Positions 31,864-42,070 of a stretch of 64,000 nt of DNA are shown here, piece by piece. A program made the position numbers and the translations under genes. The stretch comes from Bdellovibrionia bacterium (GTDB lineage: Bacteria; Bdellovibrionota; Bdellovibrionia; Bdellovibrionales; JAGQZY01). Under the pieces are notes generated by a model. That model did not search any database, was not told the origin of the DNA, and saw nothing but the letters and a program-made list of their open reading frames with translations. Within the stretch, counting starts at the first letter, position 1, and each line of letters opens with the position of its first letter. Location of the stretch: the NCBI GenBank assembly GCA_030424715.1, contig JAUHWH010000002.1, positions 62,001-126,000 of the forward strand. The letters are read 5' to 3'.

Positions 31864-34413
31864 TTAAGAGAGCAGTTCCTTGACTTGCACTTCAAGAGCG
31901 CGAGACGTGGCTCGTTTTGTAACAATCAGGGTTAGCATAACCCCAAAAACAAGGGTGACCAAAGGTGTCCAGAAATTGAAATCTCCCCACCGGTCAAACA
32001 CATAGTGACTCAATATGCCACTAATCAGTAAACTGATGGTCGCCCCCAGAGAGATAGCCACACCACTGACCAAACCAAATTGCCACAAAAACTGCGCGCG
32101 AATGGTCTTGAAGTCGGCACCCAACGCCTTCAGCAGGCCGATGTCCCATTTGCGCTGTCGAGCCTGGTGATTGGCTATGGAGTAGATTACCACAAATCCG
32201 GCCAACACTCCCAGAACCGACATAAAGAGAAGGGCCCAAAGCATTTGTTCGACCACCGCGCTGATTCGCTTTACGATTCGAGCGACGTTAACCATTGAAA
32301 TGTTGGGGAGACTCTGAACAATCTGATCTTGCAATTTCTGTTTCTTTTCCAGTGCTATTTTTGGAACCGTGGCAATAAAGGTTTTGGGAGCGATCTCTAA
32401 AACTCCGGGCTGAAACTGGACAAAAAAGTTGGGCTGAAACGATGTCCATTTAACGCTTCGTAAATTCACCACCCGCCCCTGAATCGGGATACTCTCAATA
32501 TCAAAGGTTAATACGTCGTCAATCTTTAGATCCAAACGTTCTGCAAATCTTTTTTCTAAAGAAATTTCCGGAAGATGGCCCTCTTCCTCCACAAACGAAC
32601 CTTTGAAGGGGCGTCCGGCGACGATGGTCTCCGATGGACTCAATTGCGCGCGGTAGGACAAATTAAAGCCACGATTGCGAAAGCGCATTTCACGCTCTTC
32701 TTCTCGCGACATTTGATCGGAGGCAGCCCCCACCCCTTTGTCAAAGTCCCGCCCATTCACCTGCATCAACCGAGCTCGTATCATGGGAGAGAGGGTGTCG
32801 ATCTCAACACCTTCTTTAGAAAGGACTTGTTGTAAAACGGGAACTTGCTCTTCTTGGATATCAAACATAAAAAAACTGGGGACTTTGCTTTCTTCGGGGC
32901 TTTCAAGCTCAACACTCAAAGTCGTAGCCAGTTGTGGGATCAAGTTCAGCAACAGGGCACTCAACCCCAGCGTGACAAAACAGACAATATGGGTGCTCTT
33001 GTTCTGCACCAAATCTTTTACAGCCCATTTCAGGCTTAAGCTTTGTGGATTCCAAAAACGAATCATACTAGAGAAGATCCAGCCACTCCCCCCTAGAATG
33101 AAGCCCGAGGCTAAAAAGGTCAAAGAGAACAATCCTCCGACCAAATAGGAGTGGGAAAGCTGCACTGACAAAAACCAAAACAGCAACAGACAAGGTAGAG
33201 TCGAAAGGATCACGATCAGAGACAGTCGCTGGGGCGCTCGATGATTGGCAAAGAACAATAGCGCTGGCTGCAAGTCTTCAAGCCCAGCGAGTACAGGCAA
33301 ACACAGAACCACTGAGCCAAGTGCACCAATGACAAGACCATAAAAAAGTGTGGGAACGGGAATGTGAAAATCCACCGCAAAAGGCAAAAGACCTTGGGTC
33401 AGATTGCCTAGACCAGGCACTAATAAAAGCGACAACACCAGGGCCACCAAGGCACTCACCAGACCCAAAAGTGCCACTTGCAATAGGGAGTACGAAAAAG
33501 TCGTGGCTCGACTGGCCCCCAAGCTCATAAAAGTCGCCAGCTCTTTGACCTTGCCATTAAAATAAGAGCGGTAGAGAAATGCCGAGCCCGCTCCTGCCAG
33601 AAAGAGGGCCACCAAAGAGCAGAGACCCAAGAAGTCATTCAACCTATTGAGAAGTGTTGCCACCTGAGAACTGACATTTTTGTGGGTGTAGACTCGAACC
33701 TCTGGATTGTCTAGCCCATCAAAGATGCGATCTCTAAATCCATTAAGCTGTTCGATGTCCGCTTGGGGAATTTTGTGAACCACCGAATGCCAAGCAATGG
33801 TCCCCTTGGTAATAAGCTCCGTTGACGGCAAATGACTGCGGTTCATATAGATCCGCGGGGCCATGCTGGTAGAAAATCCGGCAGCTGCATCCTCGTCGAC
33901 AATGTCATCCACAATAAAACGGCCCTGCCCCACCACCAGAGTGTCTCCGACTTTCACATTCAGCTGCCTCATCAGTTCAGGATAAATCCACACCCGTTGT
34001 TCAGTCACCAGTCTCAGCTGCGTCTCGGAATTCACCACCCCATTTTTGCGGAGTAGAATTTCACCGTAGAAGGGATAATTAGCCTCAATCGCTTTGACCT
34101 GCACCAGACGAGATTCGCCACCGGGCCCAGCCACCATGGAAAAAAACTCAACCATTTGGCTGGTCTCGGTGTTTTTCGGTAAAACACTCGTAGTGACTTT
34201 TAGCTCTTGGTCAGAAAAAGGACGTCTGGCTGAAATTCCAAAATCAGCCCCTAAAATCCCTTTTGAGCGCAATTCAATGGTTTGATCGACGGACTCCTTA
34301 AAGGCTTCCAGGGAAATAAAGCCAAGTAAACCAAACGAGAGATTTAAAATAAAGAGGGAGCTGAAACCAAAGTTATTTTTGAGTTCAAGAAAAATATATT
34401 TCAAGAGCCTCAT
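31864..34413 (-). CDS. ybbP: YbbP-type ABC transporter permease (FtsX family)
   Basis: An 849-residue permease with the YbbP layout: one N-terminal membrane helix, a large periplasmic domain, and FtsX-type membrane blocks in the middle and at the C-terminus (about ten helices in all). The motif LMSLGASRATTFSYSL-like LGASRATTF and the final LVTLVFGVMLTLIV are visible. Family members work with a YbbA-like ATPase next to TesA, probably extracting or moving lipids or lipoproteins. It overlaps ybbA by 4 nt. Confidence 0.85.
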   Translation of the reverse strand: MRLLKYIFLELKNNFGFSSLFILNLSFGLLGFISLEAFKESVDQTIELRSKGILGADFGISARRPFSDQELKVTTSVLPKNTETSQMVEFFSMVAGPGGESRLVQVKAIEANYPFYGEILLRKNGVVNSETQLRLVTEQRVWIYPELMRQLNVKVGDTLVVGQGRFIVDDIVDEDAAAGFSTSMAPRIYMNRSHLPSTELITKGTIAWHSVVHKIPQADIEQLNGFRDRIFDGLDNPEVRVYTHKNVSSQVATLLNRLNDFLGLCSLVALFLAGAGSAFLYRSYFNGKVKELATFMSLGASRATTFSYSLLQVALLGLVSALVALVLSLLLVPGLGNLTQGLLPFAVDFHIPVPTLFYGLVIGALGSVVLCLPVLAGLEDLQPALLFFANHRAPQRLSLIVILSTLPCLLLFWFLSVQLSHSYLVGGLFSLTFLASGFILGGSGWIFSSMIRFWNPQSLSLKWAVKDLVQNKSTHIVCFVTLGLSALLLNLIPQLATTLSVELESPEESKVPSFFMFDIQEEQVPVLQQVLSKEGVEIDTLSPMIRARLMQVNGRDFDKGVGAASDQMSREEEREMRFRNRGFNLSYRAQLSPSETIVAGRPFKGSFVEEEGHLPEISLEKRFAERLDLKIDDVLTFDIESIPIQGRVVNLRSVKWTSFQPNFFVQFQPGVLEIAPKTFIATVPKIALEKKQKLQDQIVQSLPNISMVNVARIVKRISAVVEQMLWALLFMSVLGVLAGFVVIYSIANHQARQRKWDIGLLKALGADFKTIRAQFLWQFGLVSGVAISLGATISLLISGILSHYVFDRWGDFNFWTPLVTLVFGVMLTLIVTKRATSRALEVQVKELLS

Positions 34414-35069
34414 TGCAGTCGACCACCCACCAAGTGAATTTGTTTTTGACAGCGATCGGCGAGACTTCGATCATGGGTGACTAAAATAAGAGTGCGTCCT
34501 GATTCATCACTCAGTTCAAAGAGTAAGTCCATGACGTTCAAGCCTGTCTCCGTATCTAAATTACCACTGGGCTCATCGGCCAACAAAATCGCCGGTTCGA
34601 TGACTGAGGCTCGAGCAATGGCGACTCGTTGAGATTCACCGCCGCTGAGTTGATGGGGCAAATGATTGGCACGATCCCCCAATCCCACTCGCTCCAACCA
34701 TTGCTTGGCCCTTTTCTCTGGCTGGTCATGGCCAAGGATGTCTAAAGGCAGGCTAACGTTCTCTAGGGCCGTAAGATAGGGCATCAAATGGAATTGTTGA
34801 AAAACAATCCCCATGTTCTCAGCACGAAAAGCGGTTTTTTCAGCTTCTGACAAATCTTGCAGAGCCGAACCATTGATCTCGATTTTTCCCGACGACGGAC
34901 TATCAAGACCAGCCATCAGAGACAGAAGGGTGGTTTTTCCGCTTCCAGAGGGCCCCACAATCGAAAGACTCGTCTGCGGCTCTAGAGAAAAAGAGATATT
35001 ATAGAGCGCTTGCACCAAAGCCTCGCCCTGCCGATAAGACTTGCAAACATCTTCACACTTTAAAATCAT
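34410..35069 (-). CDS. ybbA: ABC transporter ATPase, YbbA/LolD type
   Basis: A 219-residue ATPase with Walker A GPSGSGKTT, Q-loop FQQFHLMPYLTALENV, signature LSGGESQRVAIARA, Walker B ILLADEPSGNLD and the switch His in LVTHDRSL. These fit the MacB/LolD/YbbA group that powers FtsX-like permeases. It overlaps tesA and ybbP by 4 nt each, so the three are one translationally coupled unit. Confidence 0.9.
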   Translation of the reverse strand: MILKCEDVCKSYRQGEALVQALYNISFSLEPQTSLSIVGPSGSGKTTLLSLMAGLDSPSSGKIEINGSALQDLSEAEKTAFRAENMGIVFQQFHLMPYLTALENVSLPLDILGHDQPEKRAKQWLERVGLGDRANHLPHQLSGGESQRVAIARASVIEPAILLADEPSGNLDTETGLNVMDLLFELSDESGRTLILVTHDRSLADRCQKQIHLVGGRLQ

Positions 35070-35677
35070 AATTCACCTTCAAAAAAATTGGCCAAGGTTT
35101 GTGCAATTTTTAAATGACCTTTCTCATTGGGGTGAATCCCGTCAGAAAGATTAAGGGCTTTCTCGCCACCGACCCCCTCTAGTAAAAAGGGAATCAAGCC
35201 CACTTTTTTCTCTCGCACCAATTTTTGGTAGGTCTTTTCAAAGTCGGCACGATACTTTTTGCCGTAATTCATCGGAATTTTCATGCCCGCTAAATAAACC
35301 TTCACGCCTTTGCCTTGAGCAAAGTCAATGGCCGAGGCCAAGTTTTTATAAGTTGATTCCACAGGTAGGCCTCGCAACCCATCGTTCGCCCCTAAGGCCA
35401 ATAGCAAGATCTTGGGCTTGCCCCGCATATGCCACTTCACCCGACGGAGAGCGCTGGCAGACGTCGAGCCGCTGGTTCCCGCGTTAATGACTTCTACTTT
35501 TTTACCTTTTTCTTTTAAAAGGCGCTGCAACTGACTGGGAAAGGCCGCTTCTTTTGAGACTCCATAGCCGGCCGTCAATGAGTCGCCGATCACCACCAAC
35601 CGGGTGGCCGACTCTTTCGCCTGAACTGGCAGAGGGAGAAGCATCAACATGAAAAAGAAAAGACAACTTCGCAACAT
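35066..35677 (-). CDS. tesA: TesA-like SGNH esterase/thioesterase
   Basis: A 203-residue periplasmic SGNH hydrolase with a signal peptide and all four blocks: VVIGDSLTAGYG (catalytic Ser), the Gly of GTSGSTSASAL, GANDGLRGLP (Asn), and SDGIHPNEKGH (Asp-His). TesA acts on acyl thioesters and lysophospholipids. I choose ATG at 35677 over a TTG at 35701 lacking any ribosome-binding site. In E. coli tesA is next to ybbA-ybbP but divergent; here the three are in one direction. Confidence 0.9.
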   Translation of the reverse strand: MLRSCLFFFMLMLLPLPVQAKESATRLVVIGDSLTAGYGVSKEAAFPSQLQRLLKEKGKKVEVINAGTSGSTSASALRRVKWHMRGKPKILLLALGANDGLRGLPVESTYKNLASAIDFAQGKGVKVYLAGMKIPMNYGKKYRADFEKTYQKLVREKKVGLIPFLLEGVGGEKALNLSDGIHPNEKGHLKIAQTLANFFEGEL

Positions 35678-35752
35678 AGAGGCCACTATAACGCGAATCA
35701 AAGCACAGGTCTATGAATCTCTGACCAGTGCCTCGATCCATTGACTCGATAT

Positions 35753-37861
35753 TTAATAACCAAAACCAAGAGTTAAGATCCCCTGATACTTTTCATAGGG
35801 ATTGGTATTAGAATCATTATTCTGATAGCTCAGTTGAAAATTGAGCTTGGTGTGAACTCCCATCTTATAGCTGACCCCTGTCCCGACAGACAGATTGTCA
35901 TCTTTACGTATGGACCCATAGTCCGCTTGATAAAAGCCAAGACTATTATTCCACACCAACTTATCAAACAGGGCTTGAGTGTAAAGCAGGTTCAGGTCCA
36001 CTCTCTTATACTTAAAGTCTGCCCCTTTCGCATCATTGACTGAATAATTGAGCGAGGGAATAAAATACCGCTCCCTTTCTTTGTTTAAGACAAACAAACT
36101 TCCTAGTGTAACCATTGACTTAAAGGCATCGGCATCATCTGTTATAGTTCCGCTCGCCCCGTTGGCGTCGTCGTTGCGAAGCTGTATGTTCATAAGACCG
36201 ATCCAGTCTTTTGAAATCACAAGCTTGTTATTAACATTGATTATGCTCGAATGGATAATGTCTTTGCGAACCGTGTTGTCTAAATCCATGGTGACAACTT
36301 CATACTTCGGAGCAAACTCGATAGAATAGCTCTTAGAGCCCCATCGCCCCTGATGCACCCATGGCACGTCCAAAGAAAAGACCCAGGGGTCAGCGGCTTC
36401 CAGGGCCGGACTTGCACTGAGGTCGGTCTTTTGACTTTGTAGCAGAGAAGCTTGGGCACGCAAACCGACCTGATCGACCTCCCCTTTGTAAACATCATAT
36501 TTAAAAGTATTAGAGGACAACAGACGCACCCCTTCTTGGTCGGTCGCCTGATTAGTCTGGATGTCGGTGGCTAACACAATATTGGAGTCGTAGATAAGGC
36601 CGAGCACCCCTTGGTAGGAGAAGCGTTTCTTGCGGCTCTCTTTCAGTTTTTTCTTGCGAAGGCCGTCATTGATATACTTTTCGGCCCAAAGATCCATCTC
36701 TGGGTCTTTGGAATGGTCCAAAACGTATTGAAAAGAGTTTCTCGCGAGATCGTATTCTCCGATCGCCTGTTGGGCCATACCAAGATAAAACGAGGCTTTC
36801 ACGCGATGGGCACTTTCTTTGACTTCGGTGACTTTCTTAAAGAAGACAATGGCTGACTCCCATTGCTTTAGTTTAAAATGATTCAAGCCCTGATAAAACC
36901 AAACCAAAGCAGCCGCTTCGGTGTCCGTTGCAACCAAAGCCAACACCACATTAGACAGCTCAAACTGACCGGCGCGATGCAGAGAGACTCCGTAGTGCCT
37001 GTAAACCAGTTCACTGTGTGGCGACAAATCGGAGGCTTGCAAGAACAGAGACGAAGCTTGGGTAAACTTTTTGTCTTTGAGAGACTCAAAAGCCGAGAGG
37101 GTGAGAGCTTTGGTTTTTTCCTCGTTCTCGGTGCGCTTGGCTGAAGACCAAAAGCGGGCTTTTTCTAGGAGCTCTTGACGCCGGCGCTGTTCTTTTTCGA
37201 AAACCAGTTTGAGAGAACTAGAAACTTCACCTGAGCGGTTGGCCTGAGTCATAAAAGAATCAATCAAATCGCCTTGAGTTTGGTTGGCGCGAACCTCCCC
37301 CGACTGGCGCACATCCAGTAGAGTTTGGGGAATGACAATCTCTTTACGTTGCTCGCGAACCAGAGGCTTGGCCATCTCCTCACGCAGCTGTTGAGCCAAC
37401 AGAGCCTCTTCTTTACTATCGTAAACCTCAAAGAAAAGGCCAAAATCAGAACGACGCGCATAAAAAGGACTTATCGCCATTTTTCTGGATTTTAGTTTCG
37501 CCTTCGCTTGTCGTTTGGTTTTTGGTGATAGTTTTTGTGGAATGATATAAACTTCCACCGGCAACGGAACTGAAGATGTGCCCTGGGCCCAAGCCCCCTG
37601 GTAGTAAGCCGTTTGAGGTTTCATTTTTCTTAAAGGAACGAAGAAAACCTGGCCGGTCTCGCTGTGCCTCAGCACTGCGGTGACTTCATCGGAACCAAAA
37701 ATTTTTAAATCTTCAACACCACGAGCATAGCGGATCAGAGCCGTCTCTGAGGGGTGAATAATCACCGGCTTGTCTTGGCGAGACAGAAAGACCTGATCAT
37801 CGGCATGACTCAAAAGCGAAATTAGAAAAAGAACACTGATGATTCCCCCAAAATGCCTCAT
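35753..37861 (-). CDS. TPR protein with C-terminal outer-membrane barrel
   Basis: A 702-residue exported protein. After the signal peptide comes a strand-rich, then basic N-terminal region (to about 240). TPR-like helices follow (about 255-410, with FESLKDKKFTQASSLFLQAS, VWFYQGLNHFKLKQWESAI and KASFYLGMAQQAIGEYDLAR). The last 285 residues alternate in beta-barrel fashion and end in GFGY, aromatic as in outer-membrane proteins. It resembles periplasmic-TPR/barrel fusions of surface export systems. Its start overlaps the FecR stop by one base. Confidence 0.8.
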   Translation of the reverse strand: MRHFGGIISVLFLISLLSHADDQVFLSRQDKPVIIHPSETALIRYARGVEDLKIFGSDEVTAVLRHSETGQVFFVPLRKMKPQTAYYQGAWAQGTSSVPLPVEVYIIPQKLSPKTKRQAKAKLKSRKMAISPFYARRSDFGLFFEVYDSKEEALLAQQLREEMAKPLVREQRKEIVIPQTLLDVRQSGEVRANQTQGDLIDSFMTQANRSGEVSSSLKLVFEKEQRRRQELLEKARFWSSAKRTENEEKTKALTLSAFESLKDKKFTQASSLFLQASDLSPHSELVYRHYGVSLHRAGQFELSNVVLALVATDTEAAALVWFYQGLNHFKLKQWESAIVFFKKVTEVKESAHRVKASFYLGMAQQAIGEYDLARNSFQYVLDHSKDPEMDLWAEKYINDGLRKKKLKESRKKRFSYQGVLGLIYDSNIVLATDIQTNQATDQEGVRLLSSNTFKYDVYKGEVDQVGLRAQASLLQSQKTDLSASPALEAADPWVFSLDVPWVHQGRWGSKSYSIEFAPKYEVVTMDLDNTVRKDIIHSSIINVNNKLVISKDWIGLMNIQLRNDDANGASGTITDDADAFKSMVTLGSLFVLNKERERYFIPSLNYSVNDAKGADFKYKRVDLNLLYTQALFDKLVWNNSLGFYQADYGSIRKDDNLSVGTGVSYKMGVHTKLNFQLSYQNNDSNTNPYEKYQGILTLGFGY

Positions 37862-38829
37862 CAGTTTCGGACCTCGATATTAAAATTCACCGTGGCCTTG
37901 TTGTTTTGAATCACGTTGTCGATCAAATTGTCTTGTTCCAACTGCGGAGTGTTGACGACATCACCACCATCCACAATTTGAGGGAGATCGGGAAGGTCGT
38001 CCACATCGATCTCCGCACCCAGGTCTCCCGTGTCTCCCATGACGTCTTGCTCGATTTCTTGAACGACATCGTCTAGCGAGGGAGAGACCGAACTGGGTGC
38101 TCTTTGCTCTCTTGAAGGCGGTTTGGAGGCGTGTTCACGCCCCTTCACCTCACCGGCTTTGGGGCTGTCTTTTTTGGCCCCTCCTGTGCTCGGTGAAGAG
38201 TTCACATCGGGCACTTTCGTGTCACGGTCCATTTTTTGAACTTGGTCTGCCGTCAGTTTTTGGGGCTCATGGGGCTTTTGATTATCGCCACTGCCAGTAA
38301 AAAAACCGGCACGCACTTGCACGTCGGGGCGGTAGATCCCATTGGTACTATTACCCACAGCAACCACCCCCGAAAATGTCACGATTCGAGTTTCATGGGT
38401 GACAGGGTTGTACCCCGTGACAAAGTCGGTCCCTCGTACTCCTGCTACAGCCGTCTTGGTTTTGACTCGGTAGTGGCTTTCATCGTCGTCCTGATACTTG
38501 TTATTGACCTGAGACCGAATACGTCCGTATTCGACTTTGAGAAGCACCTTCTTATTATCAAGGGTTTCAAAAACCATTTCGGTGTCTGGAGAAATATTGA
38601 TTTCATCAGTGGATGGTAAAACGATCTTAGCCCTCGAGTCAGGCCCCGTCTTGATGATGTCGCTGATGCAGATCTTATGATTTTTTCGAGCTTTGCGAAA
38701 CTTTTTCTGTCCTTGTCTTTTGAGTTTCACGTCGCGCTTCACGACCCGTAACAGTCCACAATCCTCAGCCCGGGCAGAGAAAGAGAAAAAAAGAAAAGCA
38801 AGGGAAAGACTTTTGATAATGACCTTCAT
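37861..38829 (-). CDS. FecR-domain exported protein
   Basis: A 322-residue protein with a signal peptide and a FecR domain (about 35-150) including GDSR-like TGPDSRAKIVLPS, EYGRIRSQV and the typical TKTAVAGVRGTDFVT. A long Pro/Ser/Asp-rich tail follows, ending in a strand NKATVNFNIEVRN. Unlike regulatory FecR it has no cytosolic part, so it is probably a periplasmic or surface scaffold. The start is ATG at 38829, overlapping the preceding stop (TGATG), and GTG at 38832 is an alternative. Confidence 0.85.
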   Translation of the reverse strand: MKVIIKSLSLAFLFFSFSARAEDCGLLRVVKRDVKLKRQGQKKFRKARKNHKICISDIIKTGPDSRAKIVLPSTDEINISPDTEMVFETLDNKKVLLKVEYGRIRSQVNNKYQDDDESHYRVKTKTAVAGVRGTDFVTGYNPVTHETRIVTFSGVVAVGNSTNGIYRPDVQVRAGFFTGSGDNQKPHEPQKLTADQVQKMDRDTKVPDVNSSPSTGGAKKDSPKAGEVKGREHASKPPSREQRAPSSVSPSLDDVVQEIEQDVMGDTGDLGAEIDVDDLPDLPQIVDGGDVVNTPQLEQDNLIDNVIQNNKATVNFNIEVRN

Positions 38830-41165
38830 CACGGCACCCCCGTGCCCGTAACACCGTGGTTTAGCACCTGTCCAGACACCCCATCGGTGTAGTTGATAAC
38901 CAAAGTGTCATTGTAAACCGTCATTCCCGGCGGCGCGAAACTGACGGTAACAGTACAACTTCCGCCAGCCACAAGTGTGCCCCCACAGCTACCGCCGGTT
39001 CCGGGAAAGCCGCCGCCACCCAGATAATCAAAAGGTGCTGCCAGTCCGCCAGCGTCAGAGATTCCCGTAGCCGTCACTCCCCCACCGTTTGTTACGGTGA
39101 AAGTCACCGAGCTGCTACCGACCGTGGAGACAGTACCAAAGTCATAAGGATCGCCACCCGTTATAGTCAGTACGGCTGGCGCCAAGCCAGTCCCATCCAC
39201 CAAACGTGAAGCCACTTGCGCCGACGCTCCATCGTTGTACTGAATATCAATGGAACTTGAAAACGTGCTGATGATCGTTGGAGAAAAGGCCACTTCAATA
39301 GTACATGATCCCGCAGGGGACAAGGTGAGTCCGCAAGTTCCCCCCGATCCCGGATAAGATCCTCCGCTGAATTGAAACGGAGAGACTAAGCCGACTTCAG
39401 ATAGTGATGTCGCCGTCGAGCTCCCTGAATTTGTAATGGTAAAAACATGGGCCGCCACAGATCCACTGGGTATCGAGCCAAAATCGTAGGGATCTGACTC
39501 ACTGATCGTCAACAGTGCAGGAAGAATGCCTGTACCTGTGACATCTCGACTTGCTCCTTGAGCCACGGCACCATTATTATAGTTAACCTGGATCGTGTCG
39601 GAGTCAACGCCAGGACTCACTGGCGAGTAGTGAATCTCGATTGAGCATGAGGCTCCAGCAGCGATTGTAACACCACAATTGCCAGATGATCCCGGGTAGA
39701 CTCCTCCAGTGAAGTTGAACGGAGCCGCTAATCCCGCCCCGGACACGGTCGTCGATGACGCGATCGTAGCAGCGACTCCTCCGACATTAGTCACTGTGAA
39801 AATATGACTGGCACTGTTTCCAGTCACAACAGTCCCGAAGTTATAAGGATCTGATTCGGTGATGGTAATATTCGCTGGGGCTACTGCAACTCCATTAATA
39901 CCTCGAGAGCTTACCTGGGCCGCTAGTCCGTCGTTATAATTGATAATCATGGTATCGCTGTCAGAAGCGCTTGGAACAGATGGACTGTAGTCGACAATCA
40001 CCGTACAGGAGGCCGCCGCCGCCAGGGTCGTGCCGCAAGAGCCTCCGCCGGGATATGTCCCGCCGGCAAAATTGAAAGGAGTCGCCAGTCCAGTACCCCC
40101 CATGGCTGTCGCTGCCACTGTTCCGGTATTGGTGATCGTAAAAGTATACTGTTGATTGCCGCCCGCCGGCTGGGTGCCAAAGTTGTAAGTGGGACCATCG
40201 GATATAGCCAACACAGCCGTAGAAGCGGAGGTACCCGTCCCTAAAATATTTTTGGTCAGAGTGCGTATTGTGCCAGAACCGTTGTTATAAGCGAGCGTTA
40301 GGATCTGGCTCGTGCCAGCCGCGGCGACAGGAGTAAACTCAATATCTATTGTGCAAGAAGCCCCAACAATCAGAGTTGAACCACAACTGCCTCCGGTACC
40401 TGGATAGCTGCCTCCCGCGAAGCCGAAAGGAGAGGACAAACCACTGGCGCTCATGGCGCTGACATCTTGAGTTCCTGAATTCGTAATAGTGATCAAAGTT
40501 GTCGTCGAGCTTGCTACGGTTTGAGAACCGAAATCGTAAGCCCCTGACGGGTTGAAGCTAAGCAACCCCGCGCTAGGAGCGGTGCTTGGTGGCTCTTCGA
40601 TTGAATCGAACCGACAATGATCGATCTCTGGATTGGTATTATCAAAAGTGCCGTTGATAACGACGGGAACACTCTGAGCGCCCGTCTTGAAGGTGTAATC
40701 TTTCTGGTGCAGCACCCGCGGAAAACTGTACAAGAGGCTCGGGGGCGAAAAACCATCGAAACTCACACACTCACCCGAGGAGGAACTCATGCCAACAATG
40801 GTGACGGTGCGCAAAACGTCTGACTCTAACTCAATCTCCACAGCACTGCCCGCTGCAATGGCCGAGACGTATCGACCAAAGCGCATCAGCTCTTGATCTG
40901 TGGTTTTTTCATTACAAAAATTGCGTTGATTCGCGGCTTCTGGCCCGCCTATGTATAGGCCATAGCAGTCGATCTCTGCAGCTGTGTTGATCTGGCCGTT
41001 CCAGGTCGAAGAGGTAAACCCATCAACCGAGGCTGCCATCGACCGTTTGTCGACATTACTGACTCTTTCTGGAAAAGCAAAAAACACTTTGGCCCGCGTT
41101 GAATTGTCTTGAGAACAACTCAACAGGAGCAAGCTTAAAATACAAAACACAAAACTGTTTTTCAA
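38829..41165 (-). CDS. Choice-of-anchor-D repeat lipoprotein
   Basis: A 778-residue lipoprotein with the lipobox LLLLSC (Cys at 17). Residues about 200-778 are five repeats of 113-119 residues. Each has a DFG or NFG start, a FTITN(S/T)G strand, a PF.F.GG.(Y/F)PG loop, and two cysteines (SCG/NCG and the SCT/SCS pair) that likely form a disulfide. This is the choice-of-anchor-D Ig-like fold found in large surface proteins. It starts the leftward operon with FecR and the TPR/barrel protein, suggesting a surface complex. Confidence 0.85.
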   Translation of the reverse strand: MKNSFVFCILSLLLLSCSQDNSTRAKVFFAFPERVSNVDKRSMAASVDGFTSSTWNGQINTAAEIDCYGLYIGGPEAANQRNFCNEKTTDQELMRFGRYVSAIAAGSAVEIELESDVLRTVTIVGMSSSSGECVSFDGFSPPSLLYSFPRVLHQKDYTFKTGAQSVPVVINGTFDNTNPEIDHCRFDSIEEPPSTAPSAGLLSFNPSGAYDFGSQTVASSTTTLITITNSGTQDVSAMSASGLSSPFGFAGGSYPGTGGSCGSTLIVGASCTIDIEFTPVAAAGTSQILTLAYNNGSGTIRTLTKNILGTGTSASTAVLAISDGPTYNFGTQPAGGNQQYTFTITNTGTVAATAMGGTGLATPFNFAGGTYPGGGSCGTTLAAAASCTVIVDYSPSVPSASDSDTMIINYNDGLAAQVSSRGINGVAVAPANITITESDPYNFGTVVTGNSASHIFTVTNVGGVAATIASSTTVSGAGLAAPFNFTGGVYPGSSGNCGVTIAAGASCSIEIHYSPVSPGVDSDTIQVNYNNGAVAQGASRDVTGTGILPALLTISESDPYDFGSIPSGSVAAHVFTITNSGSSTATSLSEVGLVSPFQFSGGSYPGSGGTCGLTLSPAGSCTIEVAFSPTIISTFSSSIDIQYNDGASAQVASRLVDGTGLAPAVLTITGGDPYDFGTVSTVGSSSVTFTVTNGGGVTATGISDAGGLAAPFDYLGGGGFPGTGGSCGGTLVAGGSCTVTVSFAPPGMTVYNDTLVINYTDGVSGQVLNHGVTGTGVP
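38832..40565 (-). repeat. Five tandem Ig-like repeats in the choice-of-anchor-D gene
   Basis: Five units of about 345 nt each code for the repeats described in the gene. They are clearly related at protein level but diverged at DNA level, so the array is old rather than a recent expansion. Confidence 0.8.
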
Positions 41166-41373
41166 TCCACGGTCCTAAAAATCTGATTAATTATCAGACT
41201 TCCTATCGGACCTTTTCGCCAAAATATTGAGCCAATTTGGCCACTTAAACAGGTCTTAAGCCTTAATCGACACAACTGGCACCTTTTTATTATATCAGCC
41301 AACCAGAGACCGGAACGGTGCCGGCCTCAGATTGGTAAACAAGTTTTCGGGCAAGGCCTAGGGCTGAATTCGA

Positions 41374-41943
41374 CTATGCGGCGTGGGCGCCTTCGCAGAG
41401 TTCTTCAACCACTTTGTCGCAGAAGGCATCGAGGTCCTCCGGGCTCCGGCTAGTCACGACACCGTTGTCAACCACCACTTCTTGGTCGATCCAATCAGCG
41501 CCAGCATTGATAAGGTCTGTTTTGATCGAACCATAGGAGGTGACCTTCATGTCTTTCACAACGCCCGCTTCAACAAGCAGCCACGGTCCGTGGCAAATCG
41601 CTGCAACCGGCATTCTTTTTTCTTGGTCAAAAAAGCCTTTCACAAATTTAACGACCTTCTGGTTATTCCTTAGAATATCAGGGTTGATTTGTCCCCCTGG
41701 AATCACAAGTCCATCAAAGTCCATGGGAATCACTTCTGAAATGGTTTTATCTACGGCGATGGACTCGGACCAGTCTCCATCTTTCCAAGACTTAATTTTT
41801 CCAGATTCCGGAGAGACAATAACAACCTCTCCTCCAGCCTCTTCCACCGCTCGCTTTGGCGAAAACAGCTCTGATTGTTCAAAACCATTGGTTGCTAGAA
41901 ATGCGATTTTTTTACCTTTCAGTTTATCTTTTGTTTGCTTCAT
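41374..41943 (-). CDS. DJ-1/PfpI-family protein
   Basis: A 189-residue class-I amidotransferase-fold protein. The nucleophilic elbow is AICHGPWLLVEAG with its Cys, and the partner Glu lies in the early NGFEQSELFSP. The rest matches PfpI/YhbO-type proteins, reported as deglycases or proteases, a role still debated. The start at 41943 has AAAGGAG upstream; an in-frame ATG at 41988 would only add an unconserved lead. Confidence 0.88.
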   Translation of the reverse strand: MKQTKDKLKGKKIAFLATNGFEQSELFSPKRAVEEAGGEVVIVSPESGKIKSWKDGDWSESIAVDKTISEVIPMDFDGLVIPGGQINPDILRNNQKVVKFVKGFFDQEKRMPVAAICHGPWLLVEAGVVKDMKVTSYGSIKTDLINAGADWIDQEVVVDNGVVTSRSPEDLDAFCDKVVEELCEGAHAA

Positions 41944-42070
41944 AGTTATTAGCTCCTTTGAAAATTTTGAGACCATAGGATCCGCCAAATTTCAAAAAAG
42001 GCCATCAACCATTGATGAAATGAATTTAAAGATTCCAACACATTTCGCGCAAAAAGGGCTCAGACAACCC

